Notes under the pieces: model-generated | The model's input: only the letters and a program-made list of their open reading frames with translations | Told to the model about the DNA's origin: nothing | Databases searched by the model: none | Translations under genes and position numbers: made by a program | Origin: an uncultured Alphaproteobacteria bacterium | Lineage (GTDB): Bacteria > Pseudomonadota > Alphaproteobacteria > Thalassobaculales > Thalassobaculaceae | Direction of reading: 5' to 3' | Length of the DNA: 64,000 nucleotides | Assembly (NCBI GenBank): GCA_937776645.1 | Contig: CALMRI010000029.1 | Location: 62,001-126,000 of the forward strand | Shown: positions 21,464-31,991 of the stretch, one piece after another | Numbering within the stretch: position 1 is the stretch's first letter | Layout of the letters: the number at the start of each line of letters is the position of its first letter

Positions 21464-21913
21464 TTAGTCGGGCGCCTCGCAAGGCTCGGTGCCCATATCG
21501 GCGGGCACGGAAACCTCGATCAGCTCGAATCCGTCCGAGGTTGCGGTCTCGTTATGCGGGGTGCCGCCAGGGATATACATCGAGTCGCCCGCGCCAATAC
21601 GAATTTTCTCGCCGCCGGCGAACTCCAGATCGACCCAACCGCTAAGCATGTAGACGAACTGCCCCTCGCAAAAATGGATATGCCAGCCGGTCTCCTCCGA
21701 CAGCCCTTGGGAGGCCGAGGTTACCTGAGCGCGGATCCGACCGTTGCTGGCCTTGGTCACGCCAAGCTCACGATACTTCAAAAAGTCGCGGCGGCCCGGC
21801 ACCATCACTGGGTCGGCAATGAACGCAGTGGCGATCTTGCCGCCGGCGGCATCGGGCCCCTTGGTCTTATTCGAGGTTGTGTTTGGGCTATCCATGTTCA
21901 TGATAATCTCCAT
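21464..21913 (-). CDS. Cupin domain-containing protein
   Basis: GWHIHFCEGQFVYMLSGWVDLEFAGGEKIRIGAGDSMYIPGGTPHNE. Confidence 0.82.
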   Translation of the reverse strand: MEIIMNMDSPNTTSNKTKGPDAAGGKIATAFIADPVMVPGRRDFLKYRELGVTKASNGRIRAQVTSASQGLSEETGWHIHFCEGQFVYMLSGWVDLEFAGGEKIRIGAGDSMYIPGGTPHNETATSDGFELIEVSVPADMGTEPCEAPD

Positions 21914-22586
21914 TGCACTACTAAAGCGCGCGAGGCATACGTCCCCCGCCGACGTCAGCGCGCCACCCTTCAACGCCGGCGGATCGCCATCCCATCGGCT
22001 AGTCTTGCCCCGTTTATGAGCCATGGCAAGGGGCGCTTCCCGACGCCGCTGAGCACGGGGATTTGCCACCGGGACACGTACCGGGATATCGACAAGCCGA
22101 CCATATCCGCTCCAAAACTATTACGGCACCAAGTATCAACGGGGCCCGAGATCAGACCAGCCATCGTCGCGGTCTGCTCACACGCACCGGTCGGCCCGCA
22201 CTCGGACCGCCTGGTCCCCAAAACCAACGGCTAGGTCAAAATTCGGGCACAGGCGGCGTTCGGGCACGACTACTTCGGCGTGAAACGGGCGGCCTCGGTG
22301 AATTTGGTCGACGAGGTCGAGGCCTGAACCTGCCGCCGCCGATCAAATTTCGAGACCTGCGCCCTTGCTTTATGTGAGCATAAGGTTCTTGCATCAGGGT
22401 TCTAGCCTTCCCCCGGGAGCGATCAAATGGCGGCTCCACTAACCTCCGATCAACTGCTGGATGCTATCACCCATCTGAAGGTGGCACTGCCGCCGTGGCG
22501 TTGATCAAGCAGTATAATTCAGCGAGCGCCGGACGGGAAATAGGTCGCCGGCGTCTTACTGACGGAAAGAGTAGGGAGATCTGACG

Positions 22587-23528
22587 ATGCGTTTCGGTTT
22601 TTATTTACCCACCCGCGGCCCCCTGGCGACGCGCCGGGACATCAAGGCCTATCTGGACACCGCCGAGGCGGTCGGGTTCACCTCGGTGGTGGTGGCCGAC
22701 CACATCGTCGTGCCAACCAAAATCGAATCCGCCTATCCCTACACGGTCAAAGGCAATTTCATCAGCCAGGGCGAATGCCTGGAACAGTTGAGCCTGATGG
22801 CCTTTGTCGCCGCCGCAACAGAAAAAATGCGCATCGTCTCCAGCGTGATGATCGTGCCACACCGCAATCCGATCCTGGTGGCCAAGTCGATCGCCACCAC
22901 CGACGTCCTGTCGGAAGGGCGGGTCACCGTCGGCGTTGGCGTCGGCTGGATGGCCGAGGAATTCGCCGCCCTGGCGGCCCCCGACTTCAAACGCCGGGGC
23001 GCGGTAACCGACGAATACATCGAAATCTGGAAAAAACTCTGGACCGGCGAGGCGGTCAGCCATGACGGCGAGTTCTACAGTTTCAAGGAACTTTACTGCC
23101 AACCAACACCGGTGCAAGATCCGCACCCGCCGATCTGGATCGGTGGCCATTCCAACCCAGCACTCAGGCGGGTCGCCAAGCTGGCCGATGGCTGGCACCC
23201 GGTAGGCGCCACTGCCGCCTCGCCGCTTCCACCCTCGGAAATGGCCGAAAAACTGATCTTTCTGCGCGAGTTAACCGAGGCCGAGGGTCGGAATTTCGAT
23301 GCCCTTTCGATTTCCTATAAATGCCCGATCTATGACGGCGGCCAGGCGCCGCAAGGCGAGACCCGCCGGCTATTCTCCGGCGGCCCGAATGCGGCGCTGG
23401 ACGATATCGCGACCTTCGCCGAGATTGGCGTTGGCGAACTTATCTTCGATTTTCGCGGCCAGACCATCGACGAAAGTCTGAACGCCATGCGCGATTTCGC
23501 CGAGACGGTGATGGCGAAAGCGCCGTGA
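22587..23528 (+). CDS. LLM class flavin-dependent oxidoreductase
   Basis: MRFGFYLPTRGPLATRRDIKAYLDTAEAVGFTSVVVADHIVVP...RVTVGVGVGWMAEEFAAL. Confidence 0.9.
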   Translation: MRFGFYLPTRGPLATRRDIKAYLDTAEAVGFTSVVVADHIVVPTKIESAYPYTVKGNFISQGECLEQLSLMAFVAAATEKMRIVSSVMIVPHRNPILVAKSIATTDVLSEGRVTVGVGVGWMAEEFAALAAPDFKRRGAVTDEYIEIWKKLWTGEAVSHDGEFYSFKELYCQPTPVQDPHPPIWIGGHSNPALRRVAKLADGWHPVGATAASPLPPSEMAEKLIFLRELTEAEGRNFDALSISYKCPIYDGGQAPQGETRRLFSGGPNAALDDIATFAEIGVGELIFDFRGQTIDESLNAMRDFAETVMAKAP

Positions 23529-23589
23529 TCAGGCGACGAGAACTTGATAACGCTCGCCCCGTTCAAAAGATCTAAGCGGCATTAAAGAT

Positions 23590-23740
23590 CCGCATCCCTG
23601 GATTTGATCCAGGATCTACGCCTAAGACTATGGCGAGCGAAGAATGGTGTAATACCGCCAATGAAGTGCTATTTTACCACTCTGTCCGCCATGCCGAACC
23701 GCTTCAGGCATGGCCTCTGGATCAAGTCCAGGGATTCGGT
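23590..23740. repeat. Pair of short palindromic intergenic elements (TGGATTTGATCCAGG and CTGGATCAAGTCCAGGGA)
   Basis: ATCCCTGGATTTGATCCAGGATCT at ~23593 and CTCTGGATCAAGTCCAGGGATTC at ~23713, opposite-orientation relatives. Confidence 0.5.
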
Positions 23741-23808
23741 CGATTTCACCGGACGGTTATTAGCCTGCGCCGCGATGACGTTTTTTAGAGGCGCCGCCGG
23801 ACATTTAT

Positions 23809-24609
23809 TTACCGCCCCTTGAACACCGGCTTGCGCTTTTCCATAAACGCGGTGATCCCCTCGGCGTGGTCCTCTGTCAGCATGCTGTCGGCCATACGTT
23901 CGGCTTCCATCTGCAGCTGGCTTTCCATCGACAGGTGATGCACTGCGTTGAACAGCTTTTTGGCGTTGGCATAGGCCACGGTCGGGCCGTTGGCGAGCCG
24001 GGTTGCCAATTTCAATGTTTCGGCTTGCAGATCCACCTTGGGGACATGCCAGTTGATAAGGCCGAGTTCCTTGGCACGATCGGCGCTGAAGCGATCACCG
24101 AGCAGGGCTAGTTCCATCTGGTGTTTCATCCCCAGGGTGCGGCCGACGAAATACGACGAGCCACCATCCGGGCTGGCGCCGATATGGCAATAGGCCAAGG
24201 TGAAGAAAGCATCATCGGCGGCGATGGCCAAATCACAAGCGGCAACCAAGCCGACACCGAAACCGGCGGCGGCGCCCTTGATGCTAGCGATCACCGGCTT
24301 ACCCATGCGGCGGATGGCGAACAGCGGCAGATGCAGCAGGTGGATCCCCTCAAGGATCACCTTACGACGCTCGCCATCCTCCATGGAAAGACGCTCGACC
24401 ATGTTGCGGATATCACCGCCGGCCATGAAGTGGTCGCCAGCGCCAGTGATCACCACGCAGCGCGCCTCGTCATTAAATTCAAGCGAGCCCATGATATCGC
24501 GAAACGCCACCCGCAGTTCCGGAGTCAAGGCGTTGCGCACATCCGGCTGGTTCAAGGTGACGGTGGCGACGCCATCGGTGATGTCGAGAAGAACGGTATC
24601 GGAGGCCAT
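23809..24609 (-). CDS. Enoyl-CoA hydratase/isomerase family protein
   Basis: GVATVTLNQPDVRNALTPELRVAFRDI...GAGDHFMAGGDIRNM...IKGAAAGFGVGLVAACDLAIAADDAFF. Confidence 0.9.
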   Translation of the reverse strand: MASDTVLLDITDGVATVTLNQPDVRNALTPELRVAFRDIMGSLEFNDEARCVVITGAGDHFMAGGDIRNMVERLSMEDGERRKVILEGIHLLHLPLFAIRRMGKPVIASIKGAAAGFGVGLVAACDLAIAADDAFFTLAYCHIGASPDGGSSYFVGRTLGMKHQMELALLGDRFSADRAKELGLINWHVPKVDLQAETLKLATRLANGPTVAYANAKKLFNAVHHLSMESQLQMEAERMADSMLTEDHAEGITAFMEKRKPVFKGR

Positions 24610-24719
24610 GGCAAGGAATCCTCGTTACGGAAAGGAGACAGATATTTTCTAGTAATGCTACCCTGCCGGCAGACTGCCGCAAAGGCCTGCTGAGCTGGTC
24701 AAACCTTGGGATCAAGAGA

Positions 24720-25499
24720 ATGGTGAAACGACGCATCATCGACCTCTCCGTGGCCTTGGAAATGGGAATCGCCTCAGACCCACCGCAGATGTTACCGCAG
24801 ATCGAGTATCACGATCACGCCTCGACGGTCGGTAAGATGGCGGCCTATTTTCCCGGGCTCACAGAAGAACAACTTCCCGGGCGAGAAGGCTGGGCGGTAG
24901 AGACATTGACGGTCTCGACCCATAACGGCACGCATCTCGACGCGCCATATCATTTTCACTCGACCATGAGCAAAGGACAGCGGGCGCTCACCATCGACGA
25001 GGTGCCACTGGACTGGTGCTTCAACCCCGGCGTGAAGCTCGACTTCCAGGATTTCGACGACGGTTATGTCGTCACCGCCGGCGATGTCGAGGCGGAGCTG
25101 AAGCGGATCGGCCATGATCTGCAGCCTCTCGATATCGTCGTGGTCAACACCTCGGCCGGGGCCCGGTACGGCACCAATGATTTTCTCTCCAGCGGCTGTG
25201 GTATGGGTCGCGAGGCGACGCTCTACCTACTGGATCGCGGCGTCAGGGTCACGGGTACCGATGCGTGGAGCTGGGACGCACCATTCGTGCATACCGCCAA
25301 ACGCTATGGGGACACCGGCGATGCCAGCATCATCTGGGAGGGGCACCGGGCGAGCATCGAAATCGGCTACTGCCATATCGAGAAATTGGCGCATTTGGAT
25401 CAGCTACCGGACAGTGGCTACACGATCGCGTGCTTTCCCTACAAAATCAAAGGCGCTTCGGCCGGTTTCACCCGCGCGGTGGCGATTTTCGAGGCATAA
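24720..25499 (+). CDS. Cyclase family protein (metal-dependent hydrolase)
   Basis: RRIIDLSVALEMGIASDPP...; metal motif HNGTHLDAPYHF. Confidence 0.87.
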   Translation: MVKRRIIDLSVALEMGIASDPPQMLPQIEYHDHASTVGKMAAYFPGLTEEQLPGREGWAVETLTVSTHNGTHLDAPYHFHSTMSKGQRALTIDEVPLDWCFNPGVKLDFQDFDDGYVVTAGDVEAELKRIGHDLQPLDIVVVNTSAGARYGTNDFLSSGCGMGREATLYLLDRGVRVTGTDAWSWDAPFVHTAKRYGDTGDASIIWEGHRASIEIGYCHIEKLAHLDQLPDSGYTIACFPYKIKGASAGFTRAVAIFEA

Positions 25500-25536
25500 G
25501 GCAGAAAAAACTGGGCTATGAAGCAAGACTGTCCGG

Positions 25537-25956
25537 CTACAGGAAATCGCGCAGCATCGCGACCAGTGGTTTGTCGGCCGGCGGCATCGAATAGTCGCCG
25601 AGCCGCACCGGGCGCACCCATTTTACTGCTTGGCCCTCCTGTGGCACCACCCGGCCCCACCAGCGGCGGCAGAGATACAGCGGCATCAGCAGATGGAAGT
25701 CGTCATATGCATGGCTGGCGAAGGTGAACGGAGCCAAACAGGATTCCTTGGTGTCGATCGCAAGTTCTTCTTTTAACTCACGAATCAGCGCCGCCTCGGG
25801 CATCTCACCGAATCCGACCTTGCCACCGGGAAACTCCCAGAGACCGGCCATCGCCTTGCCCTCGGGCCGCTGGGCGATCAGCACCCGGCCATCAACATCG
25901 ATTAGTCCCACCGCGACCACCAGCAGTATTGGCAGCAATTTTTGCTCATCACTCAT
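25537..25956 (-). CDS. mutT: 8-oxo-dGTP diphosphatase MutT (NUDIX)
   Basis: MSDEQKLLPILLVVAVGLIDVDGRVLIAQRPEGKAMAGLWEFPGGKVGFGEMPEAALIRELKEEL; Nudix box. Confidence 0.88.
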   Translation of the reverse strand: MSDEQKLLPILLVVAVGLIDVDGRVLIAQRPEGKAMAGLWEFPGGKVGFGEMPEAALIRELKEELAIDTKESCLAPFTFASHAYDDFHLLMPLYLCRRWWGRVVPQEGQAVKWVRPVRLGDYSMPPADKPLVAMLRDFL

Positions 25957-26340
25957 CAGCGGAGCGCTCCAAACCAACCCGGTTCAACCACATCTCCAGC
26001 ATCAGCACCGTATCACCGAAATTCGGCCGACGCCGGGAAACCAAAGCGCCGGCGGAAATCCCGTTCTTTATAATACCCTCAAGCGATGCCCCGTTTTTCG
26101 GCAATACCTCAGCGCAAACGCGGTTCATTCCCAGCGCTTCGAAGGCAAAGGCGCCGAAGGCACCAAGCGACTCCGGAACATAACCCAACCGCCAGTAATT
26201 CCTACCAATCTAATACCGAAGATACCGGTTCGGTTCGGGCAAAACCGCATATCAATAATGCCGATCAACCGAGGGTCGCCTCGCAGCGAAATCGCCTCAC
26301 AGATCACCTGTTAACTTCGGTAATCGGCGTTAATGTATAT
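25949..26340 (-). pseudogene. GNAT family N-acetyltransferase split by a frameshift
   Basis: RLIGIIDMRFCPNRTGIFGIRLVG in one frame, RNYWRLGYVPESLGAFGAFAFEALGMNRVCAEVLPKNGAS in another; one base missing at GGT-AGGAATTACTGGCGG. Confidence 0.75.
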
Positions 26341-27546
26341 ATATCCATGTGTTAGATCACAGGTCCAGACCGTGGCCTTGCCGCGACCGACACCAACATC
26401 GGTCTCGATCAACACCTCGCGGCCGTTCATGTGAGCGGTCACCGGGGCCTCGTCAAAGCCCTCGACTTGGGCGCCGTCGCGAGCGATCTCGATACCACCG
26501 AAGGCCACCGTCATGGCGTCGCGATCGGCCTTCTCGCCGGACTTGCCAACCGCCATCACTACCCGACCCCAGTTCGCGTCCTCACCGGCGACGGCGGTCT
26601 TCACCAGCGGAGAATTGGCGATCGCTAACCCGATCTTGCGAGCAGCCCGCTTCGAGGCAGCACCGGTCACATTGATCTGGATCAGCTTTTGCGCCCCCTC
26701 GCCATCGCGTGCGATCTGGATAGCCAAGTCCTCGAGAACGTTATGCAAAGCCTTTTCGAAGCCGCGTAGAAGTGGGTCCCGATGATCAGCCGGCGTCAGA
26801 TGCGGTTCCGCCTTGCCGGTGGCGAATAGCAACAGGGTATCGCTGGTCGAAGTATCGCCATCAACGGTTATCGAGTTGAAGGTGGTATCCGCGTTGCGTT
26901 TCAGCATTGGTTGCAGCACTGACGCATCGAGCTTGGCGTCTGTAAAGACGAAGGCCAGCATGGTCGCCATATCCGGCGCGATCATGCCGGACCCTTTTGC
27001 GATACCAACTATGTTTACCGGGACGCCGGCAATATCGGCGGTAAGATGGGCGCCTTTTGTGAAGGTATCGGTCGTGCTGATCGCTTTGGCCGCCAGTTCC
27101 CATTGGTCGAGACCGAAGCGGGCTGGCAGCTTGGCAATCTTGGCGGTGATCTTCTCGTGTTCCAGGGGCTCGCCAATTACCCCAGTCGAGGCGACCATCA
27201 CCTCGGCTGGGCGGCACCCCACCGCCGAAGCCGAGGCCGCGGCCATGGCCTCGACCGCGACACGGCCCTTCGCGCCGGTGAAGACATTAGCGTTACCGGC
27301 GTTGACCACCAGAGCACGGGCGACGCCGGCGCTTAGATGCGTGCGGCACCAGTCCACCGGCGCGCCTGGCGCAGTCGATTGGGTCAGCACCCCGGCAACC
27401 GTCGTGCCCAGCGCAAACGCAGCCAGCAACAAGTCTGGACGGTCTTTGTATTTTAGCCCGGACTCAACAACAGCCAAACGCAAACCAGCAATCGCCGGCA
27501 TCTCCGGAAACCGCTCCGGAGCCAGAGGAGAGACTTTCAAATCCAT
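26311..27546 (-). CDS. argJ: Bifunctional glutamate N-acetyltransferase / amino-acid acetyltransferase ArgJ
   Basis: FPEMPAIAGLRLAVVESGLKYKDRPDLLLAAFALGTTVAGVLTQS...ALVVNAGNANVFTGAKG...KGSGMIAPDMATMLAF; start MDLKVSPLAPERF. Confidence 0.93.
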   Translation of the reverse strand: MDLKVSPLAPERFPEMPAIAGLRLAVVESGLKYKDRPDLLLAAFALGTTVAGVLTQSTAPGAPVDWCRTHLSAGVARALVVNAGNANVFTGAKGRVAVEAMAAASASAVGCRPAEVMVASTGVIGEPLEHEKITAKIAKLPARFGLDQWELAAKAISTTDTFTKGAHLTADIAGVPVNIVGIAKGSGMIAPDMATMLAFVFTDAKLDASVLQPMLKRNADTTFNSITVDGDTSTSDTLLLFATGKAEPHLTPADHRDPLLRGFEKALHNVLEDLAIQIARDGEGAQKLIQINVTGAASKRAARKIGLAIANSPLVKTAVAGEDANWGRVVMAVGKSGEKADRDAMTVAFGGIEIARDGAQVEGFDEAPVTAHMNGREVLIETDVGVGRGKATVWTCDLTHGYIYINADYRS

Positions 27547-27583
27547 CGGATACCACCGCGCTGTTCGCTGGTTGTTTAGAAGG

Positions 27584-28477
27584 CTAGGGTTTCGGTTTGG
27601 GCGCCTGCGGCATCGGTCCACCGTCGAAATTGAATTGTTCGACCTTGGTTTCTTTGCGCAATGCCTCAAGCATCTCGCGCAGGATTGTCTGCGACATGTC
27701 GGAGGCCAATTGTTGGCGCGCCTGTTCGAATGGCGGTGCTTCGCCGGTTTTGCGATCATCAACTAGAATCACATGCCAGCCAAACTGGGTCTTAACCGGC
27801 TCGGTGGTAAATTCTCCGGGCGCCAAAGCGAAAGCAACGGCGGAAAATTCCGGCACCATCTGGCCTTCGGCAAACCAACCGAGGTCGCCGCCCGAAGCAG
27901 CCGAGGGACCGGTCGAGTGCTTGGTGGCAAGGGCGCCGAAATCACCCCCCTTGACCATCTCCGCGATCACCTCGCGGGCAACCTCCTCGGTTTCCAACAG
28001 AATGTGCCGCGCCTTGACCTGATCACCGCCAGAAAAGCTGGCCTTGTGCTCCTCATAACTCTGTCGCAAAGCCTCATCGGTGATCCGGTTACCGACCGCC
28101 TCAGTCAGAAAAATCTCCGAGATGATTTGAGATTCGGCGTCACGCAAGCGTTTCTTGACCTGAGTGTTTTCAGCATATCCCGCCGCCCGACCGGCCGAGG
28201 CGATTAACCTGGCATCGATTGCCCGCTGCAACAACGAGGGATAAACCGCCGGCAACGGAAGCTTTTTATATTGCTCCGGCAACCGCTGGGCCATTTGCAG
28301 AATTTCGGCCAGATAGATCGTTTCCTCGCCGATGGCCGCGACCACGGTGGTCGTCGGATTCGGCAACGCGGCTTGAGCTTGGGTTTGGGCCGCTAACTGG
28401 TGGGGTACGAAGAGGCTGGCGGCGACGGCGGCGATGGCAAGCCGGGCGCGCGCGGTCTTCGCGATGTTCGGGAACAT
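27584..28477 (-). CDS. Parvulin-type peptidyl-prolyl cis-trans isomerase (SurA/PpiC-like), signal peptide
   Basis: MFPNIAKTARARLAIAAVAASLFVPHQLAAQ...VKARHILLETEEVAREVIAEMVKGGDFGALATKHSTGPSAASGGDLGWFAEGQMVPEFS. Confidence 0.9.
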   Translation of the reverse strand: MFPNIAKTARARLAIAAVAASLFVPHQLAAQTQAQAALPNPTTTVVAAIGEETIYLAEILQMAQRLPEQYKKLPLPAVYPSLLQRAIDARLIASAGRAAGYAENTQVKKRLRDAESQIISEIFLTEAVGNRITDEALRQSYEEHKASFSGGDQVKARHILLETEEVAREVIAEMVKGGDFGALATKHSTGPSAASGGDLGWFAEGQMVPEFSAVAFALAPGEFTTEPVKTQFGWHVILVDDRKTGEAPPFEQARQQLASDMSQTILREMLEALRKETKVEQFNFDGGPMPQAPKPKP

Positions 28478-29070
28478 GAGACTGCCCTTCGAAGGTTCGG
28501 CGCCTTTTGGCACCCTGTAATGGACCGGCCTAAAACCGACGTCGAAGCGGTACCAGATCGACGCTGCACCGACAAGCGATGTTGAGCGACAGGCTCTGGA
28601 AAATGCCGAAACGCATGCGATCATGACTGAGCAAACCGCGCCAAATCAGGCGCACGTTTCGCCGCACGGCTGCAGATTCAGTTAGGGCTTCTGCTCCGGT
28701 TGAGATCGCGGACATCAAAGACCACCCCGCCGGCGCAAAAATCAATCCGTTCAACGAAATTCACGCCATCCATCTCGACCGTCGGTGGAACCGTGGGTGT
28801 AGCGCCCGATTGGCAGGCGAACCTCGTCCAGACAGGCGTTGGTGAAAGTCTTGACCATCGCGATGGCATCTTCTTCGAAATGTTGATCAGATGATCGCTC
28901 ATCGCCGTGGCGAGGCGTCATGCTCTGGTTTCAGGCAGGAACCGGTACCAATGCGGGCCGTGCGCCGCTTGACCTGACACCAGTTAGTCCCGTTGTAGCA
29001 ATTCTATCAACCATTGCCCTCACCCGTTCTTGGTTGGGCTTTCGACAGAAATAAATAAAGCAATTATGAT

Positions 29071-29096
29071 ATTATTAATTAAAAATAATTAATAAT
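29071..29096. promoter_or_regulatory. AT-only inverted repeat upstream of secA (10-bp arms, 6-nt loop)
   Basis: ATTATTAATT-AAAAAT-AATTAATAAT within a pronounced AT-rich island. Confidence 0.45.
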
Positions 29097-29227
29097 CAAG
29101 CCGCTCTCCCGCGCGCGCATTGACAGTGGGAGATGTAGATCTTATGTCTCACAGCCGCGGTCAATCTACCCTTCTGGCTGGGCAACGACCTTCGAGATGT
29201 CCCACCCGTCACGAACGAGGAGCCCCC

Positions 29228-31991
29228 ATGTTCGGCGCCATCGCCAAGGCATTGTTTGGTTCCGAGAACGACCGCGTTCTGAAGCTCATGCAGAAACGGG
29301 TCGAAGCGATCAACGCGCTCGAGCCTCAACTCGCAAACCTCAACGACGAAGAACTGGCTGGCCGCACGCGCTGGCTGAAGGAACGCCTGTCCAGCGGCGA
29401 GACGCTCAACGATCTGCTTGAGGAGGCTTTCGCGACGGTTCGTGAAGCCGCCAAGCGCACTCTTGGTCAACGCCATTTCGACGTTCAGCTTCTCGGGGGA
29501 TCGTTCTGCATCAGGGCAAGATCGCCGAGATGAAAACCGGTGAGGGCAAGACCCTGGTAGCGACCTTGCCCGTCTACCTCAACGCCCTGGTCGGCAAAGG
29601 CGTCCATGTGGTCACGGTAAACGATTACCTGGCCCAAGCGCGACGCCGCCTGGATGGGCAAGTCTACGAATTTCTTGGCCTGACAGTCGGCTGCATCGTG
29701 CATGGATTGAGACGATGAGGCGCGGCGCGGCACTACGCCGCCGACGTTACCTACGGCACCAACAACGAATTCGGCTTCGACTATCTGCGCGACAATATGA
29801 AGTTCGACTCGAGGAATGTCGCAGCGGGAATTCAATTTCGCCATCGTCGATGAGGTCGATTCGATCCTGATCGACGAGGCGCGCACGCCGTTGATCATCT
29901 CCGGGCCGGCCGAGGATTGCTCGGAACTGTACTTCAAGGTCGACAAGCTGATCCCCTGCTTATCGCCGAGACGATTACGACAAGGACGAAAAGCAGCGGA
30001 ACGTTCCTCTGACCGAGTCGGGTCACGAGCACATCGAAGGTTTGCTGGCAGAACATGGGTTATTGGATGGCGCAATGTACGACGTCCACCAACATCTCGC
30101 TGGTGCATCATGTGAACCAGGCCTTGCGCGCGCACACGCTGTTTCAGTGCGACACGGATTACATCGTGCAAAGCGACAAAGTCGTTATCATCGACGAATT
30201 TACCGGCCGCATGATGGAAGGCCGTCGTTTTTCTGATGGATTGCACCAGGCATTGGAAGCCAAAGAAGGCGTTACTGTACAACAGGAAAACCAGACCCTC
30301 GCCTCGATCACCTTCCAGAATTATTTTCGCCTCTACCCGAAACTTGCCGGCATGACCGGCACCGCCGATGACTGAAGCTGGCGAGTTCGCGGAAATCTAC
30401 AGCTTGGAAGTCGTTGAAATGCCAACCAACCAGGACATGATCCGCGACGACAAGCACGACGAGGTGTATCGCACCGACCGTGAAAAATACGACGCCATCA
30501 TCTTGCAGATAATCGGAGTGCAACAAGCGCAAACAACCGGTCTTAGTCGGCACGATATCGATCGAAAAATCCGAAGAATTGGCCGGGCTTCTCAAAAAGC
30601 AAAAAATAAAACACAACAGTTTTAAACGCCCGCAACCACGAACAAGAAGCATTCATCATCGCGGAAGCCGGCACGCCTGGCGCGGTGACCATCGCCACCA
30701 ACATGGCGGGACGCGGCACCGATATTCAGCTTGGCGGAAATCTTGAAATGCGGTTGCTCCGTGAGCTTGCAGATGTGAGAGAACCGGAAAAACAGGCGAA
30801 ACTGACCGAAATATCACGGCGGAAATCGAAAAGAAGAAACAGATCGTCCTCGACGCTGGTGGCTTGTTTGTCCTGTGCACGGAACGTCATGAGTCCCGCC
30901 GGATCGATAATCAGTTGCGCGGCCGAGCTGGTCGGCAGGGCGACCCCGGGGGCTCCAAGTTTTTCCTGTCAGCCTCGAAGACGATTTGATGCGGATCTTC
31001 GGATCCGAACGCATGGACGGCATGCTGCAAAAGCTCGGCTTGGAAGATGGCGAAGCCATCGTCCATCCCTGGATCAACAAGGCCCTGGAAAAGGCGCAGG
31101 AAAAAGTCGAGGCGCGGAACTTCGACATTCGCAAGCAATTGCTCAAATACGATGATGTCATGAACGACCAGCGAAAGGTCATTTATGAACAACGCAAGGA
31201 TTTGATGCGGGCGACGGACGTGCAGGAAGACGTCACCGAAATGCGCCGCGACGTGATCGAAGATGTCGTTAGCCTATGTATTCCAGAAAACGCTTATGCC
31301 GAACAGTGGGACACCGAAAATCTTCATGTGGAATGCTTACGCATTTTCGGCCTCGATTTGCCCATCGAAGATTGGGCAAAGGAAGAAGGCATCGCCGATC
31401 AGGAAATTCAGGAGCGGATCAGCGATGCGGTCAACCGGAGATTAGCGGAAAAAGCCGCCAATTACGGCCCCGACCTCATGCGCATGGCGGAAAAAAGCCT
31501 TCTGCTGCAAATCGTCGATCAATCGTGGAAAGAACATCTTCTACATCTCGACCATTTGCGTCAGGGAATCGGCTTACGGGCCTATGGGCAACGCGACCCG
31601 CTCAACGAATACAAGCGCGAGGCCTTCAATCTATTCGAGGCGATGCTTGGAACCCTCCGGCAGACGGTCACCGGGGTGCTGGCGAATATTGAGGTGCAGG
31701 CCCAGGCCACGCCGGAAGAACTCGAAGCCCGCATGGCGGCGGATCGGCTGAGCCAGGAAATGCACGAGGGACGGACCGACCCGGCCCTGGCGATGAGCGA
31801 CGAGGAACGCGAGGCGCTGGCCGCCAGCGGCGGTTACGACGGCCGGGGCCATCGCCCGCTCCTCAGCAACCGCGCGGCGGCGAGTCGTCGACCCGGACAA
31901 TCCAGACACCTGGGGCAAGGTCGCCCGCAATTCAGCCTGTCCCTGCGGTTCCGGCAAAAAATTCAAACATTGCCACGGTCGCCTGGGCTAG
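29228..31991 (+). pseudogene. secA: Preprotein translocase ATPase SecA, full-length collinear but interrupted by many single-nucleotide indels (true pseudogene or sequence-error artefact)
   Basis: [297 protein letters not shown]. All in order but in changing frames. Confidence 0.9.

Noticed and set aside
20394-21467. 357-aa plus-strand ORF
   Set aside because: Exactly antisense to hmgA; shadow ORF.
21960-22586. Fragmentary ORFs between the cupin and LLM genes (e.g. YRDIDKPTISAPKLLRHQVSTGPEI, FGHDYFGVKRAASVNLVDEVEA)
   Set aside because: Look like decayed coding sequence but no family could be named with confidence.
26813-27766. 317-aa plus-strand ORF
   Set aside because: Antisense to argJ; shadow ORF.
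28678-28902. 74-aa minus-strand ORF (MSDHLINISKKMPSRWS...VNFVERIDFCAGGVVFDVRDLNRS)
   Set aside because: Short, no recognised domain, no clear ribosome-binding site.
29485-30282. 265-aa minus-strand ORF
   Set aside because: Antisense to secA fragments; SecA similarity on the plus strand explains the region.
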